From Euperipatoides rowelli (taxonomy: Eukaryota > Onychophora > Udeonychophora > Euonychophora > Peripatopsidae): a stretch of 10,486 nucleotides of DNA. Made by a program: the position numbers and the translations under genes. The notes beneath the pieces are model-generated. The model saw nothing but the letters and a program-made list of their open reading frames with translations, was not told the origin of the DNA and searched no databases. Shown here piece after piece: positions 1 to 8,184 of this stretch. The first letter of the stretch is position 1. Each line of letters starts with the position of its first letter. The stretch lies in assembly GCA_003024985.2 (NCBI GenBank), contig PXIH01S0054660.1. One strand, given 5' to 3'.

Positions 1-2636
1 ATTTTAAATGCATATGCTTATTACAAAATGTGAGATATTAAGCGATTATTTAATGTATATACATATATATATATACAATGAATGTAAAACATATGGAAAT
101 AAAAGCTCAATGTGCTTTGCAAAGCTTTTGTCATGAGGTTGAAATATTTCAATGGTTGAAGCAACAAACACAGGACCACGTGTTAGTATATAAAAAGTAT
201 AAAGTTATTTAATATTTAGTACAGACTATTGGTTGTCTTGGCACTGTTTTTTGAATTCAATGAAACTTATAAAGGATTTTTAAAACATATTGACAAATTA
301 AATAAATCCTTATCACAAAATAACTCTTGTATTATGAATAGTTTTCAAAATACATTTTTTATAACATAACCAGCTTAGTCCACCATGCAAACATCATTAG
401 GAAAATACAAGCTTATAGATGCAATGTCAATCCATAAATAAACTAAACAGAATATTTATAGTACAGACAAACACACTATGTATTGTAGAGGAAACAAATC
501 AGAGGTGGAATAATATAGCATCTATATTTTTTTTTAGACTTAAGCTCTTTTTTACTATTTGATATTTTTTAATAGATATGTTAACTTATCAAACTGAATA
601 CAATTTTTAAAAATATAGATGTAATTTATTGATAACTTTCAATGATTTTAAATAACCTGACCTTTGCTTTTAAAATGATTTTTATTACTCTTATCCTATT
701 TTTCCACAAAAGCAGATATTAACTCGTTGTATTCTTGATAAAATTTTCAAGCCCACTAATCTAATATTTATTGAACTGCAAAATCATATTAGTAACTGAA
801 ATATAAGGTAGGAAGGATTATACTATTACTAAATGATCACACAATCTTAAATAATTAAAAGAAAACTTCTTAAATTTTTATTTCTATCAGTCTGAGTGAT
901 AATACAAAATAATTACTTTATCAAGACAATTGCAAGAGTTTGATTGTTGTGAAACAAAAATCCTTTAGTTTTAAATGGGGAAAGGTGTGTACTGGAAGCC
1001 CAGTTTATATTCAAATGGTATTGCAATGATTTGAACAAGGTTATTATGTTTTTTCCTTAGTCATTATTAATGAAAGGATTAGGGAACATTTGGTTTTTAA
1101 TGTTTTAATTAATAGTTATCTGCACATCCCAAATATTTTTATAAGCTATTCAAAATGTCCAATTGTGTCCCTTTTCAGCTTACACAAGGGGGAAATGTTT
1201 TTCTACCTTATACACAAAATGAAAATCCATTTCTAAAATAAATTCAAGTCTTAGATTTATGGAAATTCATTGTCAATATTTACATAAGATTATTCCAAAT
1301 AATCAATAAAATCAAGCTTTTTTTTTCCAATAATATAAATAAAAATCTTTGTTTTGTTAATTTTCCTCAAACATACCAGGTCAATATTATTTTAAAACAT
1401 AACATTACTATTTAATTTTTTCAAACTGAACTAAAAGTAGATACTTTTAAAAATAAAAACAATACTTTGCAAAGTAAAGTATATTTATTTATACAAAAAA
1501 GGGTCTATAGTTTTTTTTCTTTGCTACATGTTTTTTTTTTTATTTTTAAATATTAGCTTCATTTAAATGTTAAAAAAAATCTACACAACAATAATAAATA
1601 AAATTTAATAATAGCAAATATTATAGATAATATATTACTTTCCAATGAAGAATAAAATTTCATTAAATATTAATATCATATTTGCTTGTTTAATTTTATA
1701 TTTTATTAATGGTAATAATTTCTTTGTTAAGAGCATAAAAAAAATGTTTATTTTATTAAAAGAGAAAAGTAAGCTTTGTTTATCAATTATTAAAACTATA
1801 ACAATTGAGTCTTAAAATAGTAAATCAAAAACTCGAATAGATATTTTTATTATCAATTATTATAGCCTAATAATAAATTATAGTTGTATTAACATTATAG
1901 ATAATTTCAATTAAATAATACATTTAGTTTATCCTTGTTGTATTTTCTTTCTTACTCTTGTATTCCTTATTTCACATTTTTTAATTGTGGCAATTACTAA
2001 ATTTCAAATGGATACATTTAAGTAGCAACAACATTTTTTTCATCATTTGTTTATATTTTATAAATTAGGCAAATTGTCACCATTATTTTTATCATCAAAG
2101 ACTAGATGCCAAAAAATTTGGAATGGTAATGATATAGAGGAATTGCTGAGAGAACTTTGATTTGTTGATTAGAAGACAAAAAGAATAAAACTAAAAAACA
2201 ACAATTATACAAAAACAATACTATTAGAAGAAAAATTACACTAGCTTAATAAGAACTTGTGGTAATACTTCAGGTCACAAGTGTGAAAGGGAGATAAATT
2301 ACAGTGCCAAAATAATACTGGAATAAAATACAACTTTTTTTAACATTCAGAAGGGAAACACTTTTGGACCGTACGATAGTAAAAGTTAGCTGAGCTGAAA
2401 AATGGAGATCATTATAAGATCTGCAAAGTAAAAATAAATTCCTTTACTAAAAAAGAAAGGTACCTAATCTTTCTGCATTAACTTCTAAATGGTCTAATGG
2501 TGTGCCAAAGAAAATATATTAGTTTAGTTTTGAAATTTAAAATGATTTATTGAGGAGCCAATGGTTGCAAAGTCAAGACAAATGAAATATATACAAAGAT
2601 AAAAGTAATATTTGAGCTTTTGCTTTAAGCTAAACC
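1..2636. other. A+T-rich non-coding stretch, no gene seen
   Basis: No reading frame of note, tRNA or rRNA is visible on either strand. The sequence is dominated by A/T, with poly-T runs near 528-537, 1318-1328 and 1528-1540 and scattered AATAAA-like words expected by chance. Small features are the (TA)n tract at 55-75 and perfect palindromes at 114-125 and 1463-1476. It is most simply intergenic or intronic DNA. Confidence 0.6.
55..75. repeat. Short (TA)n microsatellite
   Basis: A run of alternating T and A broken by a single C at position 62. It is a simple-sequence tract typical of A+T-rich animal genomes and probably length-variable. No function can be inferred. Confidence 0.8.
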
Positions 2637-2665
2637 TAACCCACTCAGGCTTTCTGAGTGGGTTA
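2637..2665. repeat. Perfect 12-bp stem-loop
   Basis: The arm TAACCCACTCAG (2637-2648) is matched by its exact reverse complement at 2654-2665, with a five-base loop GCTTT. Half of the stem is G/C, which stands out from the surrounding sequence. The complementarity does not continue outward, so it is too short for a typical microRNA precursor, and it does not match the 6-bp histone 3' stem-loop. It may be the tip of a decayed inverted-repeat element or a transcript hairpin. The role is unknown. Confidence 0.75.
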
Positions 2666-2756
2666 ATGCACAATGAAATAAACAAATAAATAAATACATA
2701 TATAGGTTATAACACCCATGATTTCAGACAACTAGAAATATAATAATATGATTCTA

Positions 2757-2876
2757 AAAGTCCTTGAAAAATGATACTAATAATGCTATAACTTTCAAAG
2801 TCCTTTCAAATTGAGACTATAAATATTATATCTTTCAAAGTTCTGGTTAGATAATACTAAAAAGCATTGTAATATG
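2757..2876. repeat. Three degenerate tandem repeats, 40-bp period
   Basis: The motif AAAGTCCTT, AAAGTCCTTT or AAAGTTCTGG recurs at 2757, 2797 and 2837, exactly 40 bases apart each time. CTTTC comes before the second and third copies. Inside each unit the words GATACTAA, GACTATAAA and GATAATACTAA occupy comparable positions, followed by an A/T-rich tail. Copies are clearly diverged. A fourth unit after 2877 and one before 2757 are possible but not convincing. It is a small, old minisatellite; no coding sense is seen. Confidence 0.7.
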
Positions 2877-2947
2877 TAAGGGGATTGGCAGACTATAATT
2901 ATTGAGATTTTATAGTGTACTAAGATTTATCAAAGATTGGAAACACA

Positions 2948-3241
2948 ATGTGTTTACGTAATGTTGGGGTTCATCAATGGACTGATGTGCTCAATGATTC
3001 TCATTGGAAAATGTGTAATCAAAGTCAAATAATAAAAAGTTACTTTCTCACACAACAATGGCTGTCGGAGATCAGAACAAGCCTCAAATATTTTCAGGTT
3101 GAAACTTTTATACCCCTTGAGGGCTTTTTATCAGATGTGGCTCTCCAGACAACAACTTTATGTTTACTGTTTCTGGACCAATCCTATGTCAGATTTAGGA
3201 TTCAGCCAATTTCAGCTTTTGGCGGTAAACTCCTGTTGTAA
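2948..3241 (+). CDS. Unassigned 97-codon open frame in a less A+T-rich island
   Basis: I do not recognise this frame. It starts at ATG 2948 (context ACACAATG), ends at TAA 3239-3241 and is the longest stop-free stretch in the window. That is notable because stops are frequent in sequence this A+T-rich. The island around it (about 2950-3250) has visibly more G and C than its flanks. The predicted protein has no clear domain, signal peptide or repeat; the middle contains hydrophobic stretches (TTTLCLLFLD). No splice context or neighbouring gene supports it. It may be a transposable-element fragment, possibly non-coding or read from the other strand. I favour a relic over a living gene. Confidence 0.15.
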   Translation: MCLRNVGVHQWTDVLNDSHWKMCNQSQIIKSYFLTQQWLSEIRTSLKYFQVETFIPLEGFLSDVALQTTTLCLLFLDQSYVRFRIQPISAFGGKLLL

Positions 3242-4080
3242 TGTGAGAAGGTGTGAGTGAGAAAGCCTTGTGATGAAGAAAATGAAATGAAAGATATATG
3301 ATACTCCTAATGTGTATTTTAACCTTTCTGTGCAAGACATTGTTATCCACTTAGCAATTATGTAATTATTAGCATAGAGATCAAAATAACGATTATCAAT
3401 AAATCAACTCTTTCACCCAATTTGACTTTAGGCATAATTCAGTCCTTGTGCCTTTTGAAAGTTCTTTTAATATTGGAAATGTTTATTAGCCATATCAAAC
3501 AATTTAAAATAGAACTTTACATATATTTAAAATAAATAGAGCTTTAGATAGTAGTATGCACTTTTAAAAATAGTTCCAATGAACTAGTGACATAATACCA
3601 ATAGATAAATATCACACAGTGAATCATTTGATACAAATCTAGGATATATGTAATGTATGCAGACATTAAAACAAGGCATTTTTGAAGCCATGACAAAATC
3701 TATTACTGCATCATTGCTTTACTATTTTGGTAGATTTTTTTAAAGATTTTAATCAGCAATTTGACTAAACTTTCACTATTTTTTATTTTAATACAGGAAT
3801 TGGATATCAATTATTATTTTTTTATTTTATTAAGTGTTGTTTTTATTGCCTGATGATGTTCTTAGCCTGAGGTTGCTCAAGTTTTATGGCCCTCTGTATA
3901 CAATACCTCCTTAATTTGGCCTTGAATTCCTATTACAATATTTGTATGCTACAATATTTAGCCTATAATGATCAATATTTGAAATTCAATTAATTATTTA
4001 TTAACATTATGTAATAAATTTTATGATTCAACACAATGTTAGAACATAACATGCACTTATTATAATCATCAATGTTGAGT
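3242..4080. other. A+T-rich non-coding stretch with one small G+C-richer patch
   Basis: No gene or RNA is recognisable. A patch at about 3848-3930 has more G and C and stays open on the minus strand for 28 codons (containing KAKLRRYCIQRAIKLEQPQ), bounded by stops. That is too short to call coding. The remainder is ordinary A+T-rich sequence. Confidence 0.5.
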
Positions 4081-4864
4081 GTGATCTACAAGGCATAGCT
4101 TCTCACTCATGGTTCACCAAATACTTTTATTTTCAGCTGTTTGTTTTATTACTGAGGATTCCCTGATGTTAACCCATTCTTTTAGATCATTCAACCATTC
4201 TCTCTTTGATCTTCCTCACCTTTTTCTCTTTCTGTCTATTTCCCAAGTACTGTTACTATTCTAATTCCTAAAATATTGTCAAGACATGCCCAACATAATT
4301 CTATTTCCCACTCCTTACTTAATCCAATATGCTATAACTATTTCCCCATCTACTTTCTCATTTCTGATCTAATCTATCCACTTTATTTCAACTTTCATCT
4401 TGTGCACCAGACATCAAAAGCATTGATATTTTCCAAGTCTTTGGTTAAAGTCCAAGTCTCACATCAATATAAAAAAAACTGACGAAACAAAGCAGTTTAA
4501 CATTTTCATGTTTGTTAACATCTCTTCTTAGAAGTTTTTTTGTTTCCCAAATATGGGTTTTGCAATTCCTATCCTTGTTTGAATCTCTTTTGTGGTTCTT
4601 CCTTATTCAATTATCCAGCTGTCTAAATAGCTTATCTAAATTACTTCACTTGTTACACTGCTTTTCCTTACATTTTGATCATGTATTTAATTTTTTATTT
4701 GTTTCCAATCACCACTAATTTTGTAATCACTAGGCTACATTAGTTTTCAATCCATATTATTTCCTAGTATGTTCAAATTTATTTAAAAGCTCTACCTTAT
4801 TATTTTGCCATGAGAATGGACAAATGGTAATGTGATCAGTATACCTTATTCTATTAAAGTCATC
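4081..4864 (-). pseudogene. Fossil non-LTR retrotransposon (LINE) reverse transcriptase, C-terminal half
   Basis: The minus strand carries, in the correct order for a LINE reverse transcriptase, several family-typical stretches. RYTDH (4832-4846) replaces the catalytic YADD box. YGLKTNV (4736-4756) fits the usual KYGLKIN region. KEIQTRIGIAK (4558-4590) fits the EIxxRIxxAK block. CETWTL (4446-4463) comes after LY plus a stop where the family has LYGCETWTL. NAFDVWC is at 4404-4424. A GHV segment lies near 4285 and WLNDLKEW is at 4174-4197, preceded by a degraded KRKR-stop-GR motif. In life this enzyme copied element RNA into chromosomal DNA. Here it is dead: there are in-frame stops at 4464-4466 and 4114-4116, several frameshifts, and a ruined active site. 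The N-terminal part, endonuclease and defined 3' end are not visible. The order and spacing make a LINE origin firm; the clade (L1-, RTE- or Jockey-like) is not resolved. Confidence 0.85.
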
Positions 4865-5700
4865 ACCCATCATACACACAAACACACAAAACAAATGTTT
4901 AAGTAATTTCCTTCCATTCTTTTTTTTATTGATAATTAATTGGAAGAAAATGTTGCATAAAATTATTAAATGGACTTTTTTTGAATAAATTTTAAATTAA
5001 CTAAACATTCTCCACAAGCCTATCTTTTTAAATTGCCTTAGGTTCAGATAAATGCTGAATGTATGAGTAAACGAAGAATAATGTCGTTTTTATGTCAGTC
5101 TTATAATTTTATTTAATAATAGATTATTACTTTTTAAGGTCAAATTGATTTTAATTACTTTATCTTAATTTTTTTATGTGTTACTTTGCATAATATTTAG
5201 TCAGTAATTGTACCCTTGAGATAAACAAGTTACACTTTCAGTTCAAACTTCAAACCTTTTTATGGCATTTTTTTTTTTTTGGTACCCTAATTTTAATTAA
5301 TATAAATTTTTAATTCAAACTTAGTACAGTACATCTACATATCAAAAAATATAAAAAATGTTTAATTTATAAACAATGCTAATGTTTAATTAATACATTA
5401 TATTTTCTGTCATAAAAAGACTAATTGGTGTCTGGAATCTTGTTTGTTTTAAGGGCACACTTATTTCTAATTGATAGGGGAAAAAAATCTTTGTTTTATG
5501 ATCTTTTCAATTTTTTAGAAGTATTTTGAAGGAACTGTTTATTTTTTTATAAAAGTTAGAGGAAGAAGGGAAAATTTATTGCTTTTACATTTTAACATGA
5601 TGGCAGGAATGATTCGCTCTAAGTGATTCAAATAAATCTAAATTAAATTCTTTAAAATTTTAAATGTGATAAATCATATTTGCCTAAAACATGTTATACT
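4865..5700. other. A+T-rich non-coding stretch
   Basis: No gene, RNA or clear repeat is seen. It contains a short CA-rich stretch near 4871-4890 and poly-T runs near 4920 and 5268-5280. The more upstream part of the reverse transcriptase (palm and endonuclease) should lie here if the fossil were complete, but I cannot recognise it. Confidence 0.5.
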
Positions 5701-5707
5701 GTATATT

Positions 5708-5877
5708 TCATAACAAGGTTAAAACCATTTTGTTTTCTAATTGTTGACTTCTCCCATCTTTGGTATAAATATGAGCAATCCATTTATAAATTTCTTCAAT
5801 AGGGTTATTTGTTGAATCTTCCACAATGTTTTATTGCAATACATTTAATTAATGTTTCCTTCATCACCTCTTAACTG
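5708..5877 (-). pseudogene. Coding-like relic of unknown family
   Basis: I do not recognise the family. On the minus strand the frame between the stops at 5831-5833 and 5708-5710 is open for 40 codons. It has a protein-like composition, including NNPIEEIYKWIAH followed by IYTKDGRSQQLENK, which is rich in charged and aromatic residues rather than A/T-driven Lys/Asn/Ile alone. Just upstream, in another frame, QLRGDEGNIN (5848-5877) is similarly protein-like and ends at a stop. Together they read as one decayed coding segment split by a frameshift. No convincing splice sites flank it. It could be a transposase or host-gene remnant, or chance. Confidence 0.3.
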
Positions 5878-6278
5878 AAAGGCTGTCAGAACACATTTTA
5901 ACATGAAGATGTGAATAACTGAAAATAAAGGACAACACCAGTCTAATATCCACTTTTTTTTCTCCATCTGGGATTAAGCATCCTGTTTATAAAACTTGTA
6001 ATCTATGGAGTTGTGAAAATAAAATTCTATGTACAAATAGTCGACTAAAAAAGATGTCAGAATTTAAACCTACATTGTTGATGTGAACTATTTTAATATT
6101 TATCGTATGAGTTTATTTTTCAAAATCTCAAATAATTTTTTTACAGATAAATTAGAGCAATTCATAAGTATTGCCTAAAATAATAGTTCATTTTCTCATA
6201 TTTGGGGTGAGTTAACAAATGAAGATACTATAAAATGTAGGTTCAATTTTACAATAAAAGCTAATCATAAATGCATGG
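5878..6278. other. A+T-rich non-coding stretch
   Basis: Nothing definite is seen. The minus strand of about 5880-5980 is again open for some 30 codons (LIPDGEKKVDIRL near its start) and might extend the coding-like relic downstream of it in the window, but this is weak. Confidence 0.4.
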
Positions 6279-6460
6279 CCCCTATACATATGTTAGGGTT
6301 GCCAACATTTCATCACCCCAATAAGGGACACAAATGGTAAATCAAGATTTGAACCAAATCTAGGATTATATATTTTATCAAAGAAATCAGGGACAAAGTA
6401 ATTATGTTGACAAGAAAGGAGGAAGGTGCATTTGGTTATATTGCCCTATAGACCGTACTT
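6279..6460. repeat. Possible interspersed-repeat fragment with GGGTTGCCAAC end
   Basis: The segment begins CCCCTATACATATGTTAGGG followed by TTGCCAAC. It also contains AAGGGACA and CAGGGACA. The words AGGGTTGCCAAC and GGGACA together resemble ends of dispersed repeats I have seen in animal genomes. On the minus strand GGTTCAAATCT (6351-6361) is close to a tRNA-type B box (GGTTCGAATCC), but I find no matching A box at the right distance, so a SINE is not established. A small hairpin AGATTT-GAACC-AAATCT lies at 6345-6361. Confidence 0.3.
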
Positions 6461-7132
6461 AAATGTTAAAGAATTTGTGGGGCACCGTTTGTAGTGTCTA
6501 ATAAAAAAAAAGCAACACAACAAATAAAAAAAAAAGGTTACTTGCAAGAAATAATAATGCAAATTCTTACACTAAATGATCATTTATATATTTATGGAAA
6601 TGGTCTCCTATTCGTTTTAAATCTGTCTCATAAATGTAGATGTGTAAATTTGTTCATAGTTTTCTGAAGAATTCTGTCCGTAATCAATGTAAATACTCCA
6701 TACAATATCCAATCAAATTCATCTTCTTATTTCCAACAATTGTTATGATTTTTAGTTTTAACCTTCGAGCGAGCGTGCTGTATAAATTTTATGACAAATC
6801 CAATTTTTTATAAAATGTGTCTTTGTGTAGTGTCTTGTGGATTTATCTCTGCCTTCTATTCCTAAAACTAACCCACCACTACAATATTGTTATGTTTTTA
6901 CCATGCACATAGCTCATTTAATAGTTATTTTTTTAAATTCTTTGTAAAATGCTTCTAGACATAAATTTTACGACACGTGCCCACTGATGTAAGATTTTTT
7001 TTTCCGTATTATTATTGTATAATGTAAAAGAAAAGAAAGTCAGCTTATTTAAAATGTGATCAATATATTTTATTTACTGTAAATGACACTCACAAACATA
7101 AATACTTTGCTTAGAATGTAGAAAAATGAATA

Positions 7133-7212
7133 ATTCAGATTAGATGACATAATATAATATAAGGTAGACTATAAAAGAATTATAATCTACCTGTATAATA
7201 TCTAATCTGAAT
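7133..7212. repeat. Nested hairpin A in copy 1
   Basis: The outer arms ATTCAGATTAGAT (7133-7145) and ATCTAATCTGAAT (7200-7212) are exact reverse complements. The inner arms AGGTAGACTATA (7162-7173) and TATAATCTACCT (7181-7192) pair with one C-A mismatch on this strand, which becomes a G-U pair in an RNA read from the minus strand. Its nested form suggests a short inverted-repeat (MITE-like) insertion or the end hairpin of a larger element. Confidence 0.8.
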
Positions 7213-7218
7213 AATCAT

Positions 7219-7489
7219 AATTTGTAAAATTAGTCATTTTTGATTTCATTTATAGCTTTTATCTTTGTAATTTTCTTTAGTAGCAAAAAGTTTGCTTGAA
7301 AAAAATAGCGCTGTAATTTGTAGAAAGCAAACATAACCTATATCACAAAATTATATAATGATATTAGCATTATATAATGTTGTTATTTACCTGACTTGCT
7401 TCCTCCAATACATATTTATGGCATTTTTTTTTTTCATGCCAACTTTATTTGCTACTAAAGATAAATACAAACATAACATCCATAAAATG
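7219..7489. repeat. Foldback element B, copy 1, right arm truncated
   Basis: The left end AATTTGTAAAATTAG (7219) leads through TATCTTTGTAATTTTC and CTTTAGTAGCAAA to a central hairpin. In that hairpin ATTATATAATG (7350-7360) pairs perfectly with CATTATATAAT (7368-7378) around ATATTAG. The right arm mirrors the left (GCTACTAAAG, CCATAAAATG) but ends near 7489 at the duplication junction and lacks the CTAATTTTACAAATT end seen in copy 2. Confidence 0.8.
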
Positions 7490-7786
7490 AAAAATGCCTA
7501 TGTGTATAATCTTGTGGGTTTATCTCTGCCTTCTATTCCTAAAACTCCCCTTCCCCTACAATATTGATAGGTTTTCACTTCCACATAGCTCATTTTATAG
7601 TTATTTTTTAAAAATTATTTGTAAAAATGCATCCTCACTGATGTAAGATATTTTTTTTCAGATTATTGTATAATGGAAAAGAAAAGAACATCAGTGTCTA
7701 AGAAATGCTATCAATATAATTTATTTACTGCAAATGACACTCACAAACAGAAATACTTTGCTTAGAATGTAGAAAAATTAATAATC

Positions 7787-7869
7787 CAGATTAGATTAGA
7801 TACTATAATATAATAATAATATACAGGTAGACTATAATAGACATATAGTCTACCTGTATATCTAATCTG
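7787..7869. repeat. Nested hairpin A in copy 2, perfect 18-bp inner stem
   Basis: The outer arms CAGATTAGAT (7787-7796) and ATCTAATCTG (7860-7869) are exact reverse complements. The inner arms, 7819-7836 and 7844-7861, pair without mismatch over 18 bp around a seven-base loop and include ATACAGGTAGACTATA. The inner stem is longer than in copy 1, so the two copies differ in sequence while both keep the fold. Confidence 0.85.
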
Positions 7870-7878
7870 AATAATCAT

Positions 7879-8184
7879 AATTTGTAAAATTAGTAATTTT
7901 GGATTTCATTTATTGATTTTATCTTTGTAATTTTCTTTAGTAGCAAATAAAGTTTCCTTGAAAAAAAAAAAAGCACCATCATTTGTAGAAAGCAAAAACA
8001 TTGCCTATATCACAAAATTATATAATGATATTAGCATTATATAATTTTGTTATTTACGTGACTTGCTTTCTTCAATACATATTTATGGCATTTTTTTTTT
8101 TCAAGCAAACTTTATTTGCTACTAAAGAAAANTACAAAGATAAAATCCATAAAATGGATTTAAAAATTACTAATTTTACAAATT
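7879..8184. repeat. Complete foldback (long inverted repeat) element B, copy 2
   Basis: The arms 7879-8027 and 8035-8184 are imperfect reverse complements along their full length. Both ends match exactly for at least 20 bases (AATTTGTAAAATTAGTAATT at the left). There is a nearly perfect stretch of more than 50 bp in the middle of the arms (TATCTTTGTA through CTTTAGTAGCAAATAAAG to GCTTGAAAAA). The centre is a perfect 11-bp hairpin with loop ATATTAG (8017-8045). It would fold into one long hairpin if transcribed. It has no coding capacity and resembles a palindromic MITE or foldback element. I see no clear target-site duplication. Confidence 0.85.
8132..8132. other. Undetermined base (N), probably T
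   Basis: In the inverted-repeat arm the partner sequence at 7920-7940 reads TATCTTTGTAATTTTC. Its reverse complement is GAAAATTACAAAGATA, which places T at the N. The tandem copy is less decisive because it differs at this spot. Confidence 0.6.

Larger units (their letters stand above)
6818..7489. repeat. Tandem-duplicated unit, copy 1 (about 670 bp)
   Basis: This segment aligns end to end with 7490-8156. Shared landmarks in the same order are CTTGTGG(A/G)TTTATCTCTGCC (6834; 7511), CACTGATGTAAGAT, AATGACACTCACAAACA, ATACTTTGCTTAGAATG, the hairpin, AATTTGTAAAATTAG, CTTTAGTAGCAAA, and TATGGCA followed by poly-T. The offset is 677 at the left end and 667 at the right, from small indels. Copy 1 has about 24 extra bases near 6955-6980 that copy 2 lacks. 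The right arm of its foldback stops at the junction. Reading frames inside it are by-products of the repeat, not genes. Confidence 0.9.
7490..8156. repeat. Tandem-duplicated unit, copy 2
   Basis: Second copy of the unit described at 6818-7489, clearly similar but with many substitutions and small indels, so the duplication is not recent. Unlike copy 1, its foldback arm continues beyond the unit boundary to a complete end at 8184. It contains the only undetermined base of the window (8132). Confidence 0.9.

Noticed and set aside
2637-2665. Rho-independent terminator or histone stem-loop
   Set aside because: The window looks eukaryotic, the poly-T tail is absent, and the stem length and sequence do not match the histone motif.
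3851-3870. TGATGATG and CTGA as snoRNA C and D boxes
   Set aside because: They are under 20 bases apart and no terminal stem encloses them.
4276-4718. Two plus-strand frames of 68 codons
   Set aside because: They lie antisense to the minus-strand reverse-transcriptase fossil and have no recognisable content of their own.
2367-6458. Shared word GACCGTAC at 2367-2374 and 6451-6458
   Set aside because: Only eight bases with no similarity around them.
7358-7567. 69-codon frame inside repeat copy 1
   Set aside because: It is a by-product of the foldback arm; the related frame in copy 2 diverges and poly-T gives the Phe run.
6810-8184. CRISPR array
   Set aside because: There are only two long diverged units, no short repeat-spacer pattern, and the sequence is eukaryotic in character.
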